From Ceratothoa steindachneri (Eukaryota > Arthropoda > Malacostraca > Isopoda > Cymothoidae), in NCBI GenBank assembly GCA_963969495.1, contig OZ018328.1:127736045-127800044 (forward strand): DNA of 64,000 nucleotides. Direction: 5' to 3'. The position numbers were made by a program, and so were the translations under genes. Position 1 is the first letter of the stretch, and every line of letters begins with the position of its first letter. A model generated the notes under the pieces. The model did no database searches, had not been told where the DNA came from, and saw only the letters and a list, made by a program, of their open reading frames with translations. Below are positions 37,001-49,000 of the stretch, one piece after another.

Positions 37001-38424
37001 AGACGCATACCCTCTTAAGAATTGCGGTGTTGGGTCTTAGGAGGGCATAGAGTACTGCAAATGTGAGCCGCAGCAAGGTTACCTATACATTGGAAAATGC
37101 ACTGCAGATGTACTTATAATGACCGGCTTAGGCCTGAAGCCGCTCACTGCGATACTCGTAGCTGTAGGCCATTCAGATACAGATCGCACAGGGCACTAAA
37201 TCCCGGGAATGCGTCGATGGCTAAATCACCTAAGAGAACTTAGCAGAGACTGCGATACTTGATGCGAAGCCTTGGCCTTCTCCTGCCTCGAATATTTCTG
37301 CTGGCGGGTTGATTTAGGAGTTAATTATCCGGATTTTGATGAAAGGCCACAATCTTTTGCACCCTCTCCAACTTTGTGCAGTAACACGGAGTTTAAAGGA
37401 ACGCTTTAATGCTTCCTTACTCTTAGTGAAAGACTTCAAATCAACTCAGGTTTGGCTAAAGGCACTTTCCAGGTTTCATCCACTGAGTTGAAAGACTCAG
37501 TGGAGGATCGTGGTCACTTCATTTTTGGTGAAGCGGTTATGTAGAGGTGAAGAGTTCTGAGTATTGGAAAAGGCAAGGGTTGCGACTTTAGTGCTGCCAC
37601 CCGCACCACGTTGTGCCTGGGGTAAGAGGTAATAGTTAAAGTAAGAGTCGTTGAAGAAAGAGTATGAAAGAGGGGTAAAATACGTAGCTCGTATTTTTTA
37701 ATATAGAGGACATAGAAGAAAGTAGGAGCGGTGCATAGATGTGCAAGGTGTCTGGAAATTAGACTAATCTCGGGAATTATTGTTTTTTTGTGTTGTTCTT
37801 TCGAAAGGTGTATACGTTTATTTCGTTGTTTAGTTATTAATTTATTATTTTATGTTTCATTGTCAGTGAGTATGGTATTAGGAAAGTGCTATATAAGCGT
37901 TTATTTAGTATGCTTTCGTATGTTTGTTTCGGTTCGTGGATTGAAATAATCGTTTCGTGAAAATTCTTCTGAAATTTGCGACGAGTCGTCAATTGTTGTT
38001 TTAGATTTCAAATTGGTTGGAAGTCATCGTCAGTGTTTAGTAAGTGTTAAAATCAGTGGTTAGGTCGAAAGTTAATTGTTTGTCAGATTCCGTGGTTTCT
38101 AACCCTTGAGTTTGGGTTTCTTTGTTATTGCTTTTTATACGAATATCGCCTCTGCGTGTGTTGTAGAGGCTGGGGAAAAGTATTTGTGGTATCTCATATA
38201 TGTTTGAAGTGTAATTTGATCTCTTCTTCAAGGTCATTCGAGATATTCTCGGCCTTTTTTTCGCTCTTTTATTTACCAGTAGATTCAGGTGCTGATTCTA
38301 GCCATGCTGTGGAGCGCCGAAACGCTGCAGTTCTTGCCCTTGCGTTTCCTCATTATAATATAGAGTACTTTATTTATCAGTCTTTGCATTTTCACGATGT
38401 TGGTCTGGTAGTGGCTTTTGAGTA
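37000..38424 (-). other. GT-rich segment, possible relic of a LINE 5' part on the minus strand
   Basis: The plus strand is rich in G and T, so the minus strand is rich in A and C like the LINE at 43.75-46.05 kb. Open but unremarkable frames occur (38,037-38,237 on the minus strand). No endonuclease, reverse transcriptase or clear zinc-knuckle motif was found, so the assignment rests on composition alone. Confidence 0.25.
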
Positions 38425-38426
38425 TA

Positions 38427-38549
38427 CAGGGTGTTGCCAATGTCTGTGTACATAGGAATTTTAATATTTTAATATTCTAATATTTAATATTTTAATATTC
38501 TAAAGGTATGTATTTATCCCCTATGTACCCAGACTTTGTGGACACCCTG
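38427..38549. mobile_element. MITE of mariner type, 123 bp
   Basis: The ends CAGGGTGTTGCCAATGTCTG and, on the reverse strand, CAGGGTGTCCACAAAGTCTG form an imperfect inverted repeat that continues into GTACATAGG on both sides. TA flanks both ends (38,425-38,426 and 38,550-38,551). The interior is AT-rich with no coding potential. The CAGGGTG terminus is common in mariner-type MITEs. Confidence 0.85.
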
Positions 38550-38573
38550 TATAATAACTAATTGAACGATCGT

Positions 38574-38930
38574 TTAGTAAATCTTTTGGATGTTAGTTAT
38601 TACATTACTAGCGCCATGCTCTATAAAAGGCACTGGCTGTCCATTCGATTCAGAGTCGCTTCTAAGTCGCTCCCTACGAAAATAATCTAAATTATGTAAC
38701 TCCCTCCTACCTGTACTACTCATTCCAAGCCAATGAGAACCCTCTCTTCTTGATCTGGCCACTAAGTGCTGGTTTCCCTTGGATTTCTGTATAACTGGAT
38801 GATAGGGATTATTAATATTTGGCCTAGAAAATTTTGTGTTCTTTTTGCTGCAGTACCCTTATAACATATCCTTTATGGCCTTTATTCATCCCCTGAAGAC
38901 AACTTCTCTCAAACCTTTCCTTTATTGGTA
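38574..38930 (-). pseudogene. Possible retroelement gag fragment with a degenerate zinc knuckle
   Basis: On the minus strand, SCLQGMNKGHKGY resembles a CCHC knuckle in which two Cys are lost. Downstream a different frame is open for about 95 codons and reads NINNPYHPVIQKSKGNQHLV, then a basic Ser/Arg-rich tail to a stop at 38,574. It lies 71 bp from the solo LTR but in the opposite orientation, so the two are probably unrelated. A host exon is the alternative. Confidence 0.3.
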
Positions 38931-39353
38931 GACAGTCACTTTGTAAAGAGCAATTCTCACGAAGTTTATACGAAAATCAATAATATTATATCTATTATTA
39001 TTGTAGGGGAATGGTCCCCCCCCCCGTCCCCCCCGCTCACTCGCGGGGGAGTTCCAAGGCGGTTACCGCAAAGACACCCGGCCGAAGGCATCGGCGGGTC
39101 CCGCGTGACCGCAGCGCTGCACCAGACTGCGCCATGAAAGACCTTAAAGGTCAAAATGCAAGATCTCCCCCAGGAGAGTGAGATCCAGTTTCACGTCAAA
39201 TAAGAAATTGGAGACGTGTTTCTCCCAATCTCGAAGGCTAACGAGGAGCCGATGTTTGACTTCGTGTGAAAAAACCGTTGGCCAAAAGAACTGTCTTGGG
39301 GCCGTCCTCAAGCCCCTCTCCCCCTTACCCCTCCCCCAGTGGGGGGTGCGAGG

Positions 39354-39360
39354 TATAAAT
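39354..39360 (+). promoter_or_regulatory. TATA box of the solo LTR
   Basis: TATAAAT sits in a GC-rich context just upstream of the 65-bp repeat array, matching the TATA position proposed for the LTR at 26,823. Confidence 0.45.
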
Positions 39361-39385
39361 GAGGAACTCTGAGGAAAATCGAGGG

Positions 39386-39580
39386 AGTATACGTCAGGCT
39401 AGGTGACGAAGTCCTCGGATCCAAAACCGAGCTACCTAGACTGGATAGGTAGTATACGTCAGGCCAGGTGACGAAGTCCTCGGATCGAAAACCGAGCTAC
39501 CTAGACTGGATGGATAGTATACGTCAGTCTCTAGGTGACGAAGTCTTCGGATCAAACCGAAATACCGAGACTAGAGAGGT
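39386..39580 (+). repeat. Three tandem 65-bp units in the solo LTR
   Basis: Units start at 39,386, 39,451 and 39,516, each with AGTATACGTCAG, AGGTGACGAAGTC and then a short hairpin formed by CTCGG and CCGAG. The third unit has drifted most. A partial fourth start (AGTGTACTTGG) follows at 39,581. Confidence 0.92.
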
Positions 39581-39639
39581 AGTGTACTTGGCTCACCAGA
39601 TCAAGAAGTACCCTGCAAGAGAGGCAGGGCTACCTACCT

Positions 39640-40240
39640 TATGGGGCTAAGAAGAAGCTCATCCTCGAGCTAAGTCCCTGGTTATCAAACCAAACGATAA
39701 GTTAACTTTGTTAAGTTGAACTTGCTTTCGCCAGGGAGACTCCTCATATCCTGGTGCACCTTAAACACCAGGGGTATTCCTCGTCCTTGGGGAATTAAGA
39801 AAAGAAGAAGGAAAAGGCTCCCCCTCGAGCCCGTTATTCGGTAGCCACACCGAACTCCTAAGTTAACTTGGTAAGGAACCAAGTTCAAATTATTCTCGCC
39901 AGAGAAATCCCCCTCCGTTATACTCGCCCTTGAGAAAGACTGGAATTAAGAAAAAGCTCATCCTCGAGCTAGTTCCGGGTTACCAAACCGAACGTTAAGT
40001 AATTTATTCTCGCCCGAGAAACCCCCCTTCGTTATCCTCGCCCTTGAAGAAGACCCTCCCCGAGTTCAGTCCTCGTCCATAAGAATATGAGTAACGAAGG
40101 AGAAAAGCTCCTCCTCGAGCTCGTTACTCGGTGATCACACCGTACTCCAAGTTAACTTGATTTAAGAACCATGTTCGACTCACTCTCCCTAGAGAGACCA
40201 CGACTGTCTAGGTGTTGTATAAAGCACCGTATTTGTTCTC
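39640..40240 (+). repeat. Diverged longer repeats with hairpins in the solo LTR
   Basis: Modules recur at least three times: AAGCTCATCCTCGAGCT or variants (a self-complementary word), GTTAACTT, TTCTCGCC...GAGAAA, and CTCGTCCTTGA-like words. The order is the same each time, with spacing near 200 bp, so these are old tandem repeats. Confidence 0.7.
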
Positions 40241-40513
40241 GTCCTTGAAGAACCCCCCGCCCCCGGAAGAACGTGTGGACCCCCCAGCTGATAATATTTT
40301 CAAAGTATTGCTGTAGTTAATGTATAAATGTTATGTATTCAATTGATAAAGGTAAAATATAAGTTTATTTCGGGATTAATGTTCGTTTCTCTTATATATA
40401 TCCTTACGTGTTTCGTAACGGCTCTGTTCGTTAAGATATTCTTATAATATCAATATATTAGACACTCTTAGCACTCTTAGAGATAGAACAAAAAGGGGGG
40501 GAATTCTACGACA

Positions 40514-41195
40514 ATTATTATCAACACTCTCATTTTTCCGAATTTTTATTTATGTTAAGACTCGATTATATCTTTTAATCGTTACTATTTTGCTGTTTAA
40601 ATCACTTGATTAAAATAATGTATTTAGAAATCTACAAAAATAGCAGTCATTCACTTTTATTAAGCAAATTATATACGATTATTCAGTTTACGTGCATATC
40701 TACCTTACGCTAGAAGATTTAATATACAACAAGTACCAGAGGAAAAAGGAAAATGATACTGAAGGATTACCTTTGTTCTTTAACCATCCAATCGTTTTTT
40801 AGGGGAACTGAATCAGAAAGGGAATCGGAATTCATTTTTAATGATGAACAAACGTCGATTTTTTAAATCCTTTTGTCTCAACCTGCTCAGCTTTTGCCTG
40901 CAAAAGTTAAATATTTAGTGTTAGAGGACGAAAATATTGCACCACTTAACCCGTCTCCTCTTAGCATAACCATTTGGTAACGTAAAATGTCATTGTTTTC
41001 GACTTGTTTAATTCTGTCAAATTCTTTAATTTCAAGAAACATCACGTTATGAGTAAGTTGATTCAGTGTTTTTACAAATTTAGAGGCAGTGTGTCATTTG
41101 CTGAAAAGAACTTCGTTACGCTTGGACGTACTACGTACTACATTATTAGTCACTTGGATTAGGCTCGATTTCAAACAATGTCTTCTGAAAGGTTA

Positions 41196-41253
<58 letters not shown>

Positions 41254-41440
41254 TGTACTGTATTACAATAGTATTTTGACATAATAATATATTATATTTT
41301 ATTTAAAAATATAAAAAAGTATAGTTTGTTATCTTTTATTTAGGTCTCAATATTATATATATACATTCTGTATTACCATGTTGTGACGTTAGGAAAATTC
41401 ATGTACAAAACTCTGATTTTTTATTATTTTCATTACTAGA
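40514..41440. other. Spacer between solo LTR and piggyBac-like relic
   Basis: AT-rich sequence with a (TA)n tract at 41,197-41,250. TTAA followed by CCCGTCTCCTC near 40,948 could be the left end of the piggyBac-like element, but no matching right end is convincing. Confidence 0.4.
41197..41250. repeat. (TA)n microsatellite
   Basis: A nearly pure alternating run just upstream of the piggyBac-like coding region. Confidence 0.95.
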
Positions 41441-43056
41441 TCCTTGACAGTGAACGACATTTTGGACGAACTGGATCATGCCGATACCTTACAGAAAATG
41501 TATATTCAACCTCCAGATGTTTATGAATTGACGGATGAAGAAGATTCAGGTGATGAGTCATTTCTTTCCAGAAAACCTCTCTGGTAATCAACTTCGTGCA
41601 GAGGTTAATTGTTAAATGAAAGCGATTCTGGTTCTGAGGCAAGTACACAAAATTTACCTAAAGTAAGTAAGGAATGGGACTTATCTGCCCCTAATATAAA
41701 AACTTTACCTTTCCTAAGTATAATGCTTCAAAATACAGGCATCTAAATCCCATGCAAATGTGTGAGCTATTCTTTGATGAAGAACTCATAGAGCTCATGG
41801 TTGACCAAAGCACTCATTATTGTTTGTCAAAGAACTGTCCTAACATAAATCTAACCAAAGAAGAAATGAAGGTCTTTTTAGGAATTTTAATTGTTTCGAG
41901 CTACAACTCATTACCACTCAAAGCAATGTTGTGGTCCTCAGGAACTGATGTGCGAAATGCAGTTAAATATGAATCATTAAGACGCAACAGATTTGATAAT
42001 ATCATGAAATGATTACATTTTCACCCAAATACCCAGTTAAATGTAAATGATAAGTACACCAAAATACACCCACTAATCACTTATCTTCCCCCAAAATTCA
42101 TGATACATTTCATTTTAACATAGTTTTTATCACATGATGAAGCAATGGTGGAGTATTTTGGTAAGCATAGTTGCATACCAAGGTAAAACAGTCCATGGTA
42201 ATGAAAGAAATGAAAGACAGTTCGGAAAATCTGTTTCCACAGTGCTTCATCTTTTGGATCAGTTTAGCGAAGAAAAGAAAAATTACCCTTACCACATTTT
42301 TTTTGATAACCTATTGACAACATTACCATTGATAGAAGAACTAAAGACACGAGGTTACAATGGAACAGGCACATTGAGAGAAAGTCATCGTGTAAAAGAT
42401 TGTCCAATCAGGAATGGGGAGGCTATTAAAAATAAAGAAGAGACTATATGCAAACTGCTACAGCAACAATTGGTGACACCAAAATTATTACAACTCACTG
42501 GGTGGACAATGCAGTAGTTACTGTGACCTATGCATTGTATGGACAAATGCCAGTAGGAACCCTACAAAGATGGAGAAAATCTCAGAAGCGAAATCTCCAG
42601 ATTCAAATTCCCTATTCTATAAGACAATATAATCAAAATATGGGTGGAACATATAGAATGAATAAAAATATCAACAATTACTGGACTGGGATACGTGGAA
42701 AGAAGTGGTGGTGGAGACTATTTACTTGGTTAACAGATGTAGCCATCCATAATGCATGGCAAATGTCATGCAAACAAAGTTCAAATTGAGTCACTTTGAT
42801 TTTAGAAGAGCTATTGCCATGTCTTATTTCAAACAATTCAAAAATCCACCAAAAACATCGGGTAAAAAAGACCTCACAACCTCCAGCCGAACATGACTGT
42901 AGATTTGATGGTAAAGACCATTTTCTCCGATACGTACCTAGGGATAAAAGAAGATGTGCAAGTATGCGCTGTAACTCAAGCATGCGAACGGTATGTTCTA
43001 AATGTAATGCTGGCTTATGCGTGAAGTGCTTCGAGGAGTACCATACAAAACCATAA
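41440..43056 (+). pseudogene. piggyBac-like transposase, frameshifted
   Basis: An acidic N-terminal region (DVYELTDEEDSGDESF) is followed by the domain start MQMCELFFDEELIELMVDQS at 41,752. SHDEAMVEYFGKHSC near 42,130 carries the first catalytic Asp, and YPYHIFFDNLLTTLPLIEEL near 42,285-42,340 the second. YNQNMGGTYRMNKN near 42,630 corresponds to the usual MGGxDxxDxN, but the first Asp there is Tyr, so a catalytic residue is lost. IRGKKWWWRLFTW follows, then a C-terminal Cys-rich finger with CSKCNAGLCVKCFEEYH ending in a stop at 43,056. At least four frame changes and stops break it. piggyBac enzymes insert at TTAA. Confidence 0.9.
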
Positions 43057-43059
43057 GTT

Positions 43060-43750
43060 TTTTAATGAATTTGTAATTTCAAGGGACTTTTATTTACTAT
43101 CTTTTAGTCATCGTCACGAAAATAACGTGAATTTTTGAGTTCCAATTTTTAGCGAGAAATTCAATTATAAAGAAAATAATACAGAGCGTTTTATTTGTAA
43201 CTATTTTCTCCTACCGTTAACCTTTTCCTTATGGTAACAGCCTATATCTACATAACTATTCCACTTACAATTTTAAAAATCTCTGTGCAAGATTCTAATA
43301 CACTAGTGACAAGATTCCAATTATGAAATTTTTAAAAATTAAAAAAAATAATAATTCAGGAGAAAAGCGTTAAGATTCAGAAGCTCAAATTTAATATAAA
43401 AAGAGAGTTAGGGTCTAAGAGTTCGAATAGAAAAGTAAAAATACCATTATGAATAACTTTAATATTGCTATCATAATTTTCATCATAAACTGCCTTTACT
43501 TGAAATTAAAATTGAAGCATATATCATTTATTTCCTATCACAGGCAAATTGGCAATTTCTTACGATATCCTCGATGTTTACAGAAGTATGTTGCAGTTGG
43601 ATTCTCAATTCTAGCATAAAGTCCTTTCCCCATCTGGATACTCATTAATCTGTCTTATAAATCCCTAATCTGCGCTTTCTTACTCTGTTTAATTACTCCT
43701 TTCACTTTTCTTCTTAACTTCTATACATTCAGTAGTATCTCTTTGACCAA
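43060..43750. other. Spacer without recognisable content
   Basis: AT-rich. It may hold the right end of the piggyBac-like element (TTAA sites at 43,216 and 43,370 are candidates), but no inverted repeat is persuasive. Confidence 0.4.
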
Positions 43751-46050
43751 AGGTCTATCCACTAATACTCATCTATGTTATGGTGACTTTGAAAGAATGG
43801 ATGATTTCCACACCTCAGCGGTGACCTGACTCTGTCCTTAGGAGGGAGAGAGAAAAAGAAAAGTGGATGTAAGGCGATTGTGCTATCAGAAGGGCATTGT
43901 GAGAAAGTGGCTACATAAAGTAGTATGTAATGTCTGTCAGGTATCGAGGTTTTCTTAATTGTTAGCTAAGGTATATTTTGGTATTTCCATTTATTACTAG
44001 TGATGAGAGAAACTCTTGATTTGGATGGTGCCTTCTTGAGTCACTTTTGTGATAATGCGTATGCCATGTGTATATCATGCATGGTGAGGTTAAAGAATTT
44101 AGAACAACTTGAACGTATAAGGGATACCATTTATCACATGGACCTATCTATCTACTAAATACTTTACCGGCTATCTTATATGGTTGGCGTGTATTATGGT
44201 GTCATATATCTTGTTAGCTTGTGGCGTTGATGGAATCACAAGCTTTTCTGTTGTCTAAAGTTACAAAGAATTTTCTGTGTGGTTGCAAATGTGTTCTGAA
44301 AACATATGTAGGTGTTAATGGAATTATGCGAGTGGTCTGGTTTAGTAAAAGGCTCTCGTTTTAAAGGTGTAGAGAGGAGAGTGATAGGACGGTATGATGA
44401 AGGTTAAATAATGCCCCATGCTTAAAGATGGGTTTGATGTTGTGTGAGTAGCTTTAATTTTTAATGTAGGTGAGTGAATATATTCCATACGGATAATGAG
44501 ATTCGGATGCCGCTTTGTAAATTGTGCGTAATCTGAGTCGATGTGGAAGAGTTGTTTTAGTTCGATGAATCATGGATCGTGGGAAAAACGCACAGTTAGG
44601 CTGATTACTTGTTGTTTGGTTGAATGTAAGTTGTTTGTTGTGGTTATTTCTGTATGTTATTGTGTAGTTTTGTTGTGGGTCACTGTGATAATGTTTAGTG
44701 TTTTATGAAGTTTGCTGGTGTTTGTCCTGGGATCAATTAGTTTGCAAAGTTTTGAGATTGTAGTGATTTCTCTTCTAGTAATTACTTTTTTGTTTATTTG
44801 CCTGTATAGATTTTGTATTTAGTGAGATACTCATATGTATTGTGTAATGGCAGGTTGTGTATTTGTGTGTTATTGTATCGCAATTTGTGATGATGCCTTA
44901 AATTTCTGCGTTTAAATTACGGAGTTCTTCTGTTACCTTTGGTTATGTGTTTTTGTGTGCGTTTTGTAAGATTTTGCAGAATGTGTAGTTTCGATGATGT
45001 CTGTGATAGGTATATTATTTATTATTTTAAATTAGTGTTTTTTATCTATTATAAATGATTACCTGGTGGCTCTTTTATAATTTAAGTAGGTGTGTCTGCG
45101 CTAAGCGGATTTATTCTTTTGTTTATTGTCATAATGATAACACGGTTGTCATATCATAAGGATTTAAGGACTTTCCGGTATTTTGTGAAGCGAGTATAGG
45201 TGGGGTGGGTTAGAAGGCTTGGTGAAAGATCTGAGTATGCAATTGGGGGTCATTCAGTACTATGGGGTTGTGTCTCTCTGACTGGGAGTCATTCCTTCTG
45301 TCTGTTTTAAGCCTGTTAGCATACCAGACCAGACATCCCTGGCGTTGTAGTCATCACCCAGGATAAGCTTGAGGGGAGGGAGAATGGGAGGGGAGGGAGA
45401 ATGGGAGGGGAGGGAAGAGTTGGGGGAGGAAGGGTAGAGGGATGGGGTGGGTGACTGGAATGATTGGTGAGTGTTAATGGGGAGGAATGAAATTATTTTC
45501 TTTTGTAGGAGATTGGTTGTCAGTGCACAATTTGAGTGAATGCAGTTGGGTAGTAGTCTTCTGCTGGATAAGGGAGGTAGTGTGTGTACTGGTATCTAGT
45601 AATTTCAAGAATTTTGTTTATCGGGTTGATAAGACCATCTCCAATTCCGTCTGCCCGGTTGTGCCTGATGGTGCTAACTTTAGAAAGTGTTAATTGTGTT
45701 TTGAGGAGTTTTGTTTCCTTTAAATCGGCAAGTGTATGTTGTATAGTTTCAAGAAGTTAGCTAGTTTCGGTTGTGTATTGTCACAATAACGAATAAGTAT
45801 GACCCTATTTCCTCTGTGCAATTAGCTTAGACGTTGGTTTGTGGCATATTATCTTTCAAAATAAAGTATTTACCTCGTTAAATGTTTTGGGATCGGTTCT
45901 TTAAAATTGGCGATCCTAAACTTCTTTAAAAATTCCTAATGGTATACAAACGGGGATTGTGAGAGGTGCTTTTACGCCGCAAAAGAGTAGGTGATTTGCT
46001 AGTGTTCTAATGAAAGGGATATGATAAAAGGTTATCGTTATGACCCCCAA
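43750..46050 (-). pseudogene. Non-LTR retrotransposon (LINE, Jockey-like) relic
   Basis: The plus strand is GT-rich, so the sense strand is minus and AC-rich. An endonuclease motif at 45,325-45,372 reads LKLILGDDYNARDVWS, the counterpart of ILGGDFNAKH in LINE endonucleases. About 950 nt further along, at 44,366-44,403, PSSYRPITLLSTP matches the first block of LINE reverse transcriptases (YRPIsLL). Later RT blocks are not readable. Stops are dense, so this is an old truncated copy. Clade placement is tentative. Confidence 0.75.
45370..45460 (+). repeat. G-rich minisatellite in the LINE relic
   Basis: A word like GGGAGGGGAGGGAGAAT repeats two to three times and then decays into further GGG runs. 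The plus strand has many runs of three or more G with short loops, so quadruplex formation is plausible. Confidence 0.85.
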
Positions 46051-49000
46051 TCAGTGGTCTTTTTAAAGTCTTTTATTTATCAGTAGAGATATATAGTTAA
46101 AAGTAAAATTTGAACCATGCGTATCTTCATCATATGTCAGCGGCCAACCTGGATTAACTCAGTTTAATCGGAAGCTCCAAACCACCTAAGGAAAGTTTCT
46201 CTTTATTACTTTATTTTTAGAGTTATTTGCATTTATAACTTGAGTCATAGGTTTAAGATAATTTACATTGAGTACTTAAATGAAATTAGTTCTTTTATGC
46301 AGAGGAATTTTGTGATTAGTTATTAGTATGGTGCACATTGTAGGTCTTACACGAGGTATCGAGCTTTTGTATGAACAAAAAAGACGCAGTTCAACGATGA
46401 TTTTATTCTGAGGACAATTTCCGGAAGTGACTAACTTTCATCCTTAGTCACTTCCTAAACAAGTCTCCAAATTAAAATTTCCCGTTGAGCTGACTCGTTT
46501 GTTTTGTCTCTTTGTGCACATTACCTAGATGGCTGCAAGCTAAATCAATTGAATGGAAGAAAGAAAAACACTCTTATTATATTTTGAGGGCAAATACATC
46601 TTCGAAGTATGCAGCGTTGAACCTACAAAGATTGTCAACTACTTCTGGTATATATACTATAGCAGCTATAAATTGGATGGAGCTTCTCAGTTTGGTTTCA
46701 GGTCTCAAATATTGTTATTTTCGGACAAATTGACTTATATTGACCTCAGTAAAGACTAGTCCACGATTTGAGGAAATTTTGTTTTTAAAGTTTGCTCTGT
46801 AATCCATAAAGTTAATGTTCGAAAGTTTAAGCCTCATAATATGAATAAGCCTATTAGTAGATTTTAGAATTGAAATTTCATTCTTAAATCATCTTCCCAT
46901 CCAAAATTTCGTTAGGGGATTTGGCCCTAAGCCATTGGCTGGTCAAATGCCGCGAAATCAGGCCGTTCTCAATCTTAGCATTGCCACTCTCTCTAACCTA
47001 AGTTGATTATGATATTTTAGCAATTTTTCATCATTGCATAACTTATTAATTCTATTATCGACTCTTTCATATAAAAAATGTATTCTGCAATTTTTACGTA
47101 TTTCAAATATAGTGCATTTGTATTGCTTTGATTTTAGTCCTTAGGCTTAACTATATTCACGTGATTATGCTGGCTACATTAATTTCACGGCGCTTGTAAG
47201 ATTTATGACAAAGTTTCTTGCAAACTTTTGGCAAGATAAGACCTAATATACAGACTAGGTTTTTTTTTATTAAGACAATTTTTTTCTAAAATTGTTGTGA
47301 TTAATGACGGCTTTAGATCAACAATCAAGAAACTTTGTCCTCTGACTCGGAAAATTAAGTTCCGCTGGGGTTTGCTTGTTGTTCTTTAGACCCACTGTCA
47401 CCATAGCAACCGGTTTATTTATCCATAAACGCGAAGTTTTTTAATCAAGAGTTATAAGCAAGTTTATTCTTTGGATTACAGTAATGAATTCAGACTAGTC
47501 TTCGAAAACCAGTAACACCTCGTTAACTGGGATTATTATAACGCTCGCTTATCAAAACTATTTTTTGTATACATAATTTGTCTCCCTCCAGGTGCTCATA
47601 AGCTGTATTAGAAAAAAGGACAGTCTCTAATGCTTTCTAAACCTTCGGAAACAATAATGGTCGCAAATAAAACATTATATAGCTCACGGGAACCACATTG
47701 TAAGAGAATTAAACTATAATTTTTCTTAATAGACTTTCATATAATCGATTTTCCAAATCTATCACAATAATTATACTCGCAAATCAAAATGATTAGATAA
47801 ATATTTTCAAATGATATTTTTGAAAGAAGAATGTTTGAGGTATTAATCGTATCAATGCCTGTAGAACCATGAAATGAGAATTGACTTTAAAAATAAAAAG
47901 ATTTACTATTTTAGATTGCCATTGTAGCTAACTTATCGAAAGAGTGTAGACGAGAAAATTTATTTACATTATTCTTAAACCTGTTTAATATTGCATAATT
48001 CTCCGCTAATGTAATATTATTTAAAAAAAATATAAAGAAACAAATAGCTCGTCTATGGCCGTAAACTTTTATCAATCACTTTTGACGTAAGTAAAATAAA
48101 ACTAAAATATTGGGAGAAATTTTAATAACAAAATTGCAGACTTTGCTTAATATTTTCCTATGTAATTTGGTTAAATTTCACAAGTAAGCGGTACAGAATT
48201 AAAGATGCATAAAATGAACCTCATATTTCATGTTTATCATATCAAAATTTATGATTGATATATTTGAATTACTAAACACTATAATAACAATGAAAATATG
48301 CGATATTTAAATCTACGTTTTAATTTCTTTATTACATTTTCTTGTGGATCATTTGTCTTATATTAAATATAAGCTTGAAAATCAGAAGAGGAGATTTAGA
48401 CTAAAAAATACAGAAAAAAGTTATTTATTTATGAAATCATTATAAAATATAACGCATGAAATCCTGTAAAAATACCTTTAATTAGGCCTGCAATTTTACA
48501 ATCGGGATATAGATATTTAGAACATGTAACCCTTGGAATATACAAATATGGCCCTTTAATCAAGAATTTCGGCATACATTTTAATGCTAAACGATTTTTT
48601 CCTTTTATTTATACATTACGAAGTACACAATCAAACTTAAATTAGTAAATGAGAGAGAATTTCTTTTTAAAGAGTTGCTAATTTATAAGAGCAAGATTTC
48701 TTCTTACATTATCTCAGCCCAAATCTAACAAGGTAGCCAACTTACCTTTTAGAAATTAGAGCATGTATTCCAAACTTCCACAAGTTACTCTCTCGAAATA
48801 TTATGATTCTTTAGGTACAATAAGTGTAACTGATTTCAATTTTGTGAACACTTCTGACATTAGCCTAAGTAATAAACAGCTTGGTGTACCACGAGATGTC
48901 AAATGAATTGCGTATTTGACATTATTTTATGGAGATGAGTTGGCCGTTGATTGACACTAATGCATCTTATTCAGCAAAAAAAAAAATCATTAGCGAAGGG

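Larger units (their letters stand above)
39002..40513 (+). mobile_element. Solo LTR of a gypsy-like retrotransposon, about 1.5 kb
   Basis: It begins TGTAGGGGAATGG and ends GGAATTCTACGACA, giving TG...CA termini with inverted TGT/ACA. The 5-bp flank ATTAT is present on both sides, consistent with a gypsy target duplication, though the AT-rich context weakens this. The interior is GC-rich with poly-C runs, a TATAAAT at 39,354-39,360, a 65-bp tandem repeat and many short hairpins, unlike the AT-rich surroundings. No gag-pol is attached, so it likely arose by recombination between two LTRs. Confidence 0.78.

Noticed and set aside
39386..39580. CRISPR-like array from the 65-bp repeats
   Set aside because: The units are contiguous tandem repeats without unique spacers, inside an LTR of a eukaryotic genome.
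40948..43370. Terminal inverted repeats with TTAA for the piggyBac-like element
   Set aside because: TTAA sites occur at suitable places (40,948, 43,216, 43,370), but the adjoining sequences do not match well enough in inverted orientation.
45487..45693. 68-codon plus-strand ORF
   Set aside because: It is antisense to the LINE relic and has a GT-driven composition.
46512..46759. Two overlapping plus-strand frames of 68-73 codons
   Set aside because: They overlap in different frames, with no splice sites or motif to choose between them.
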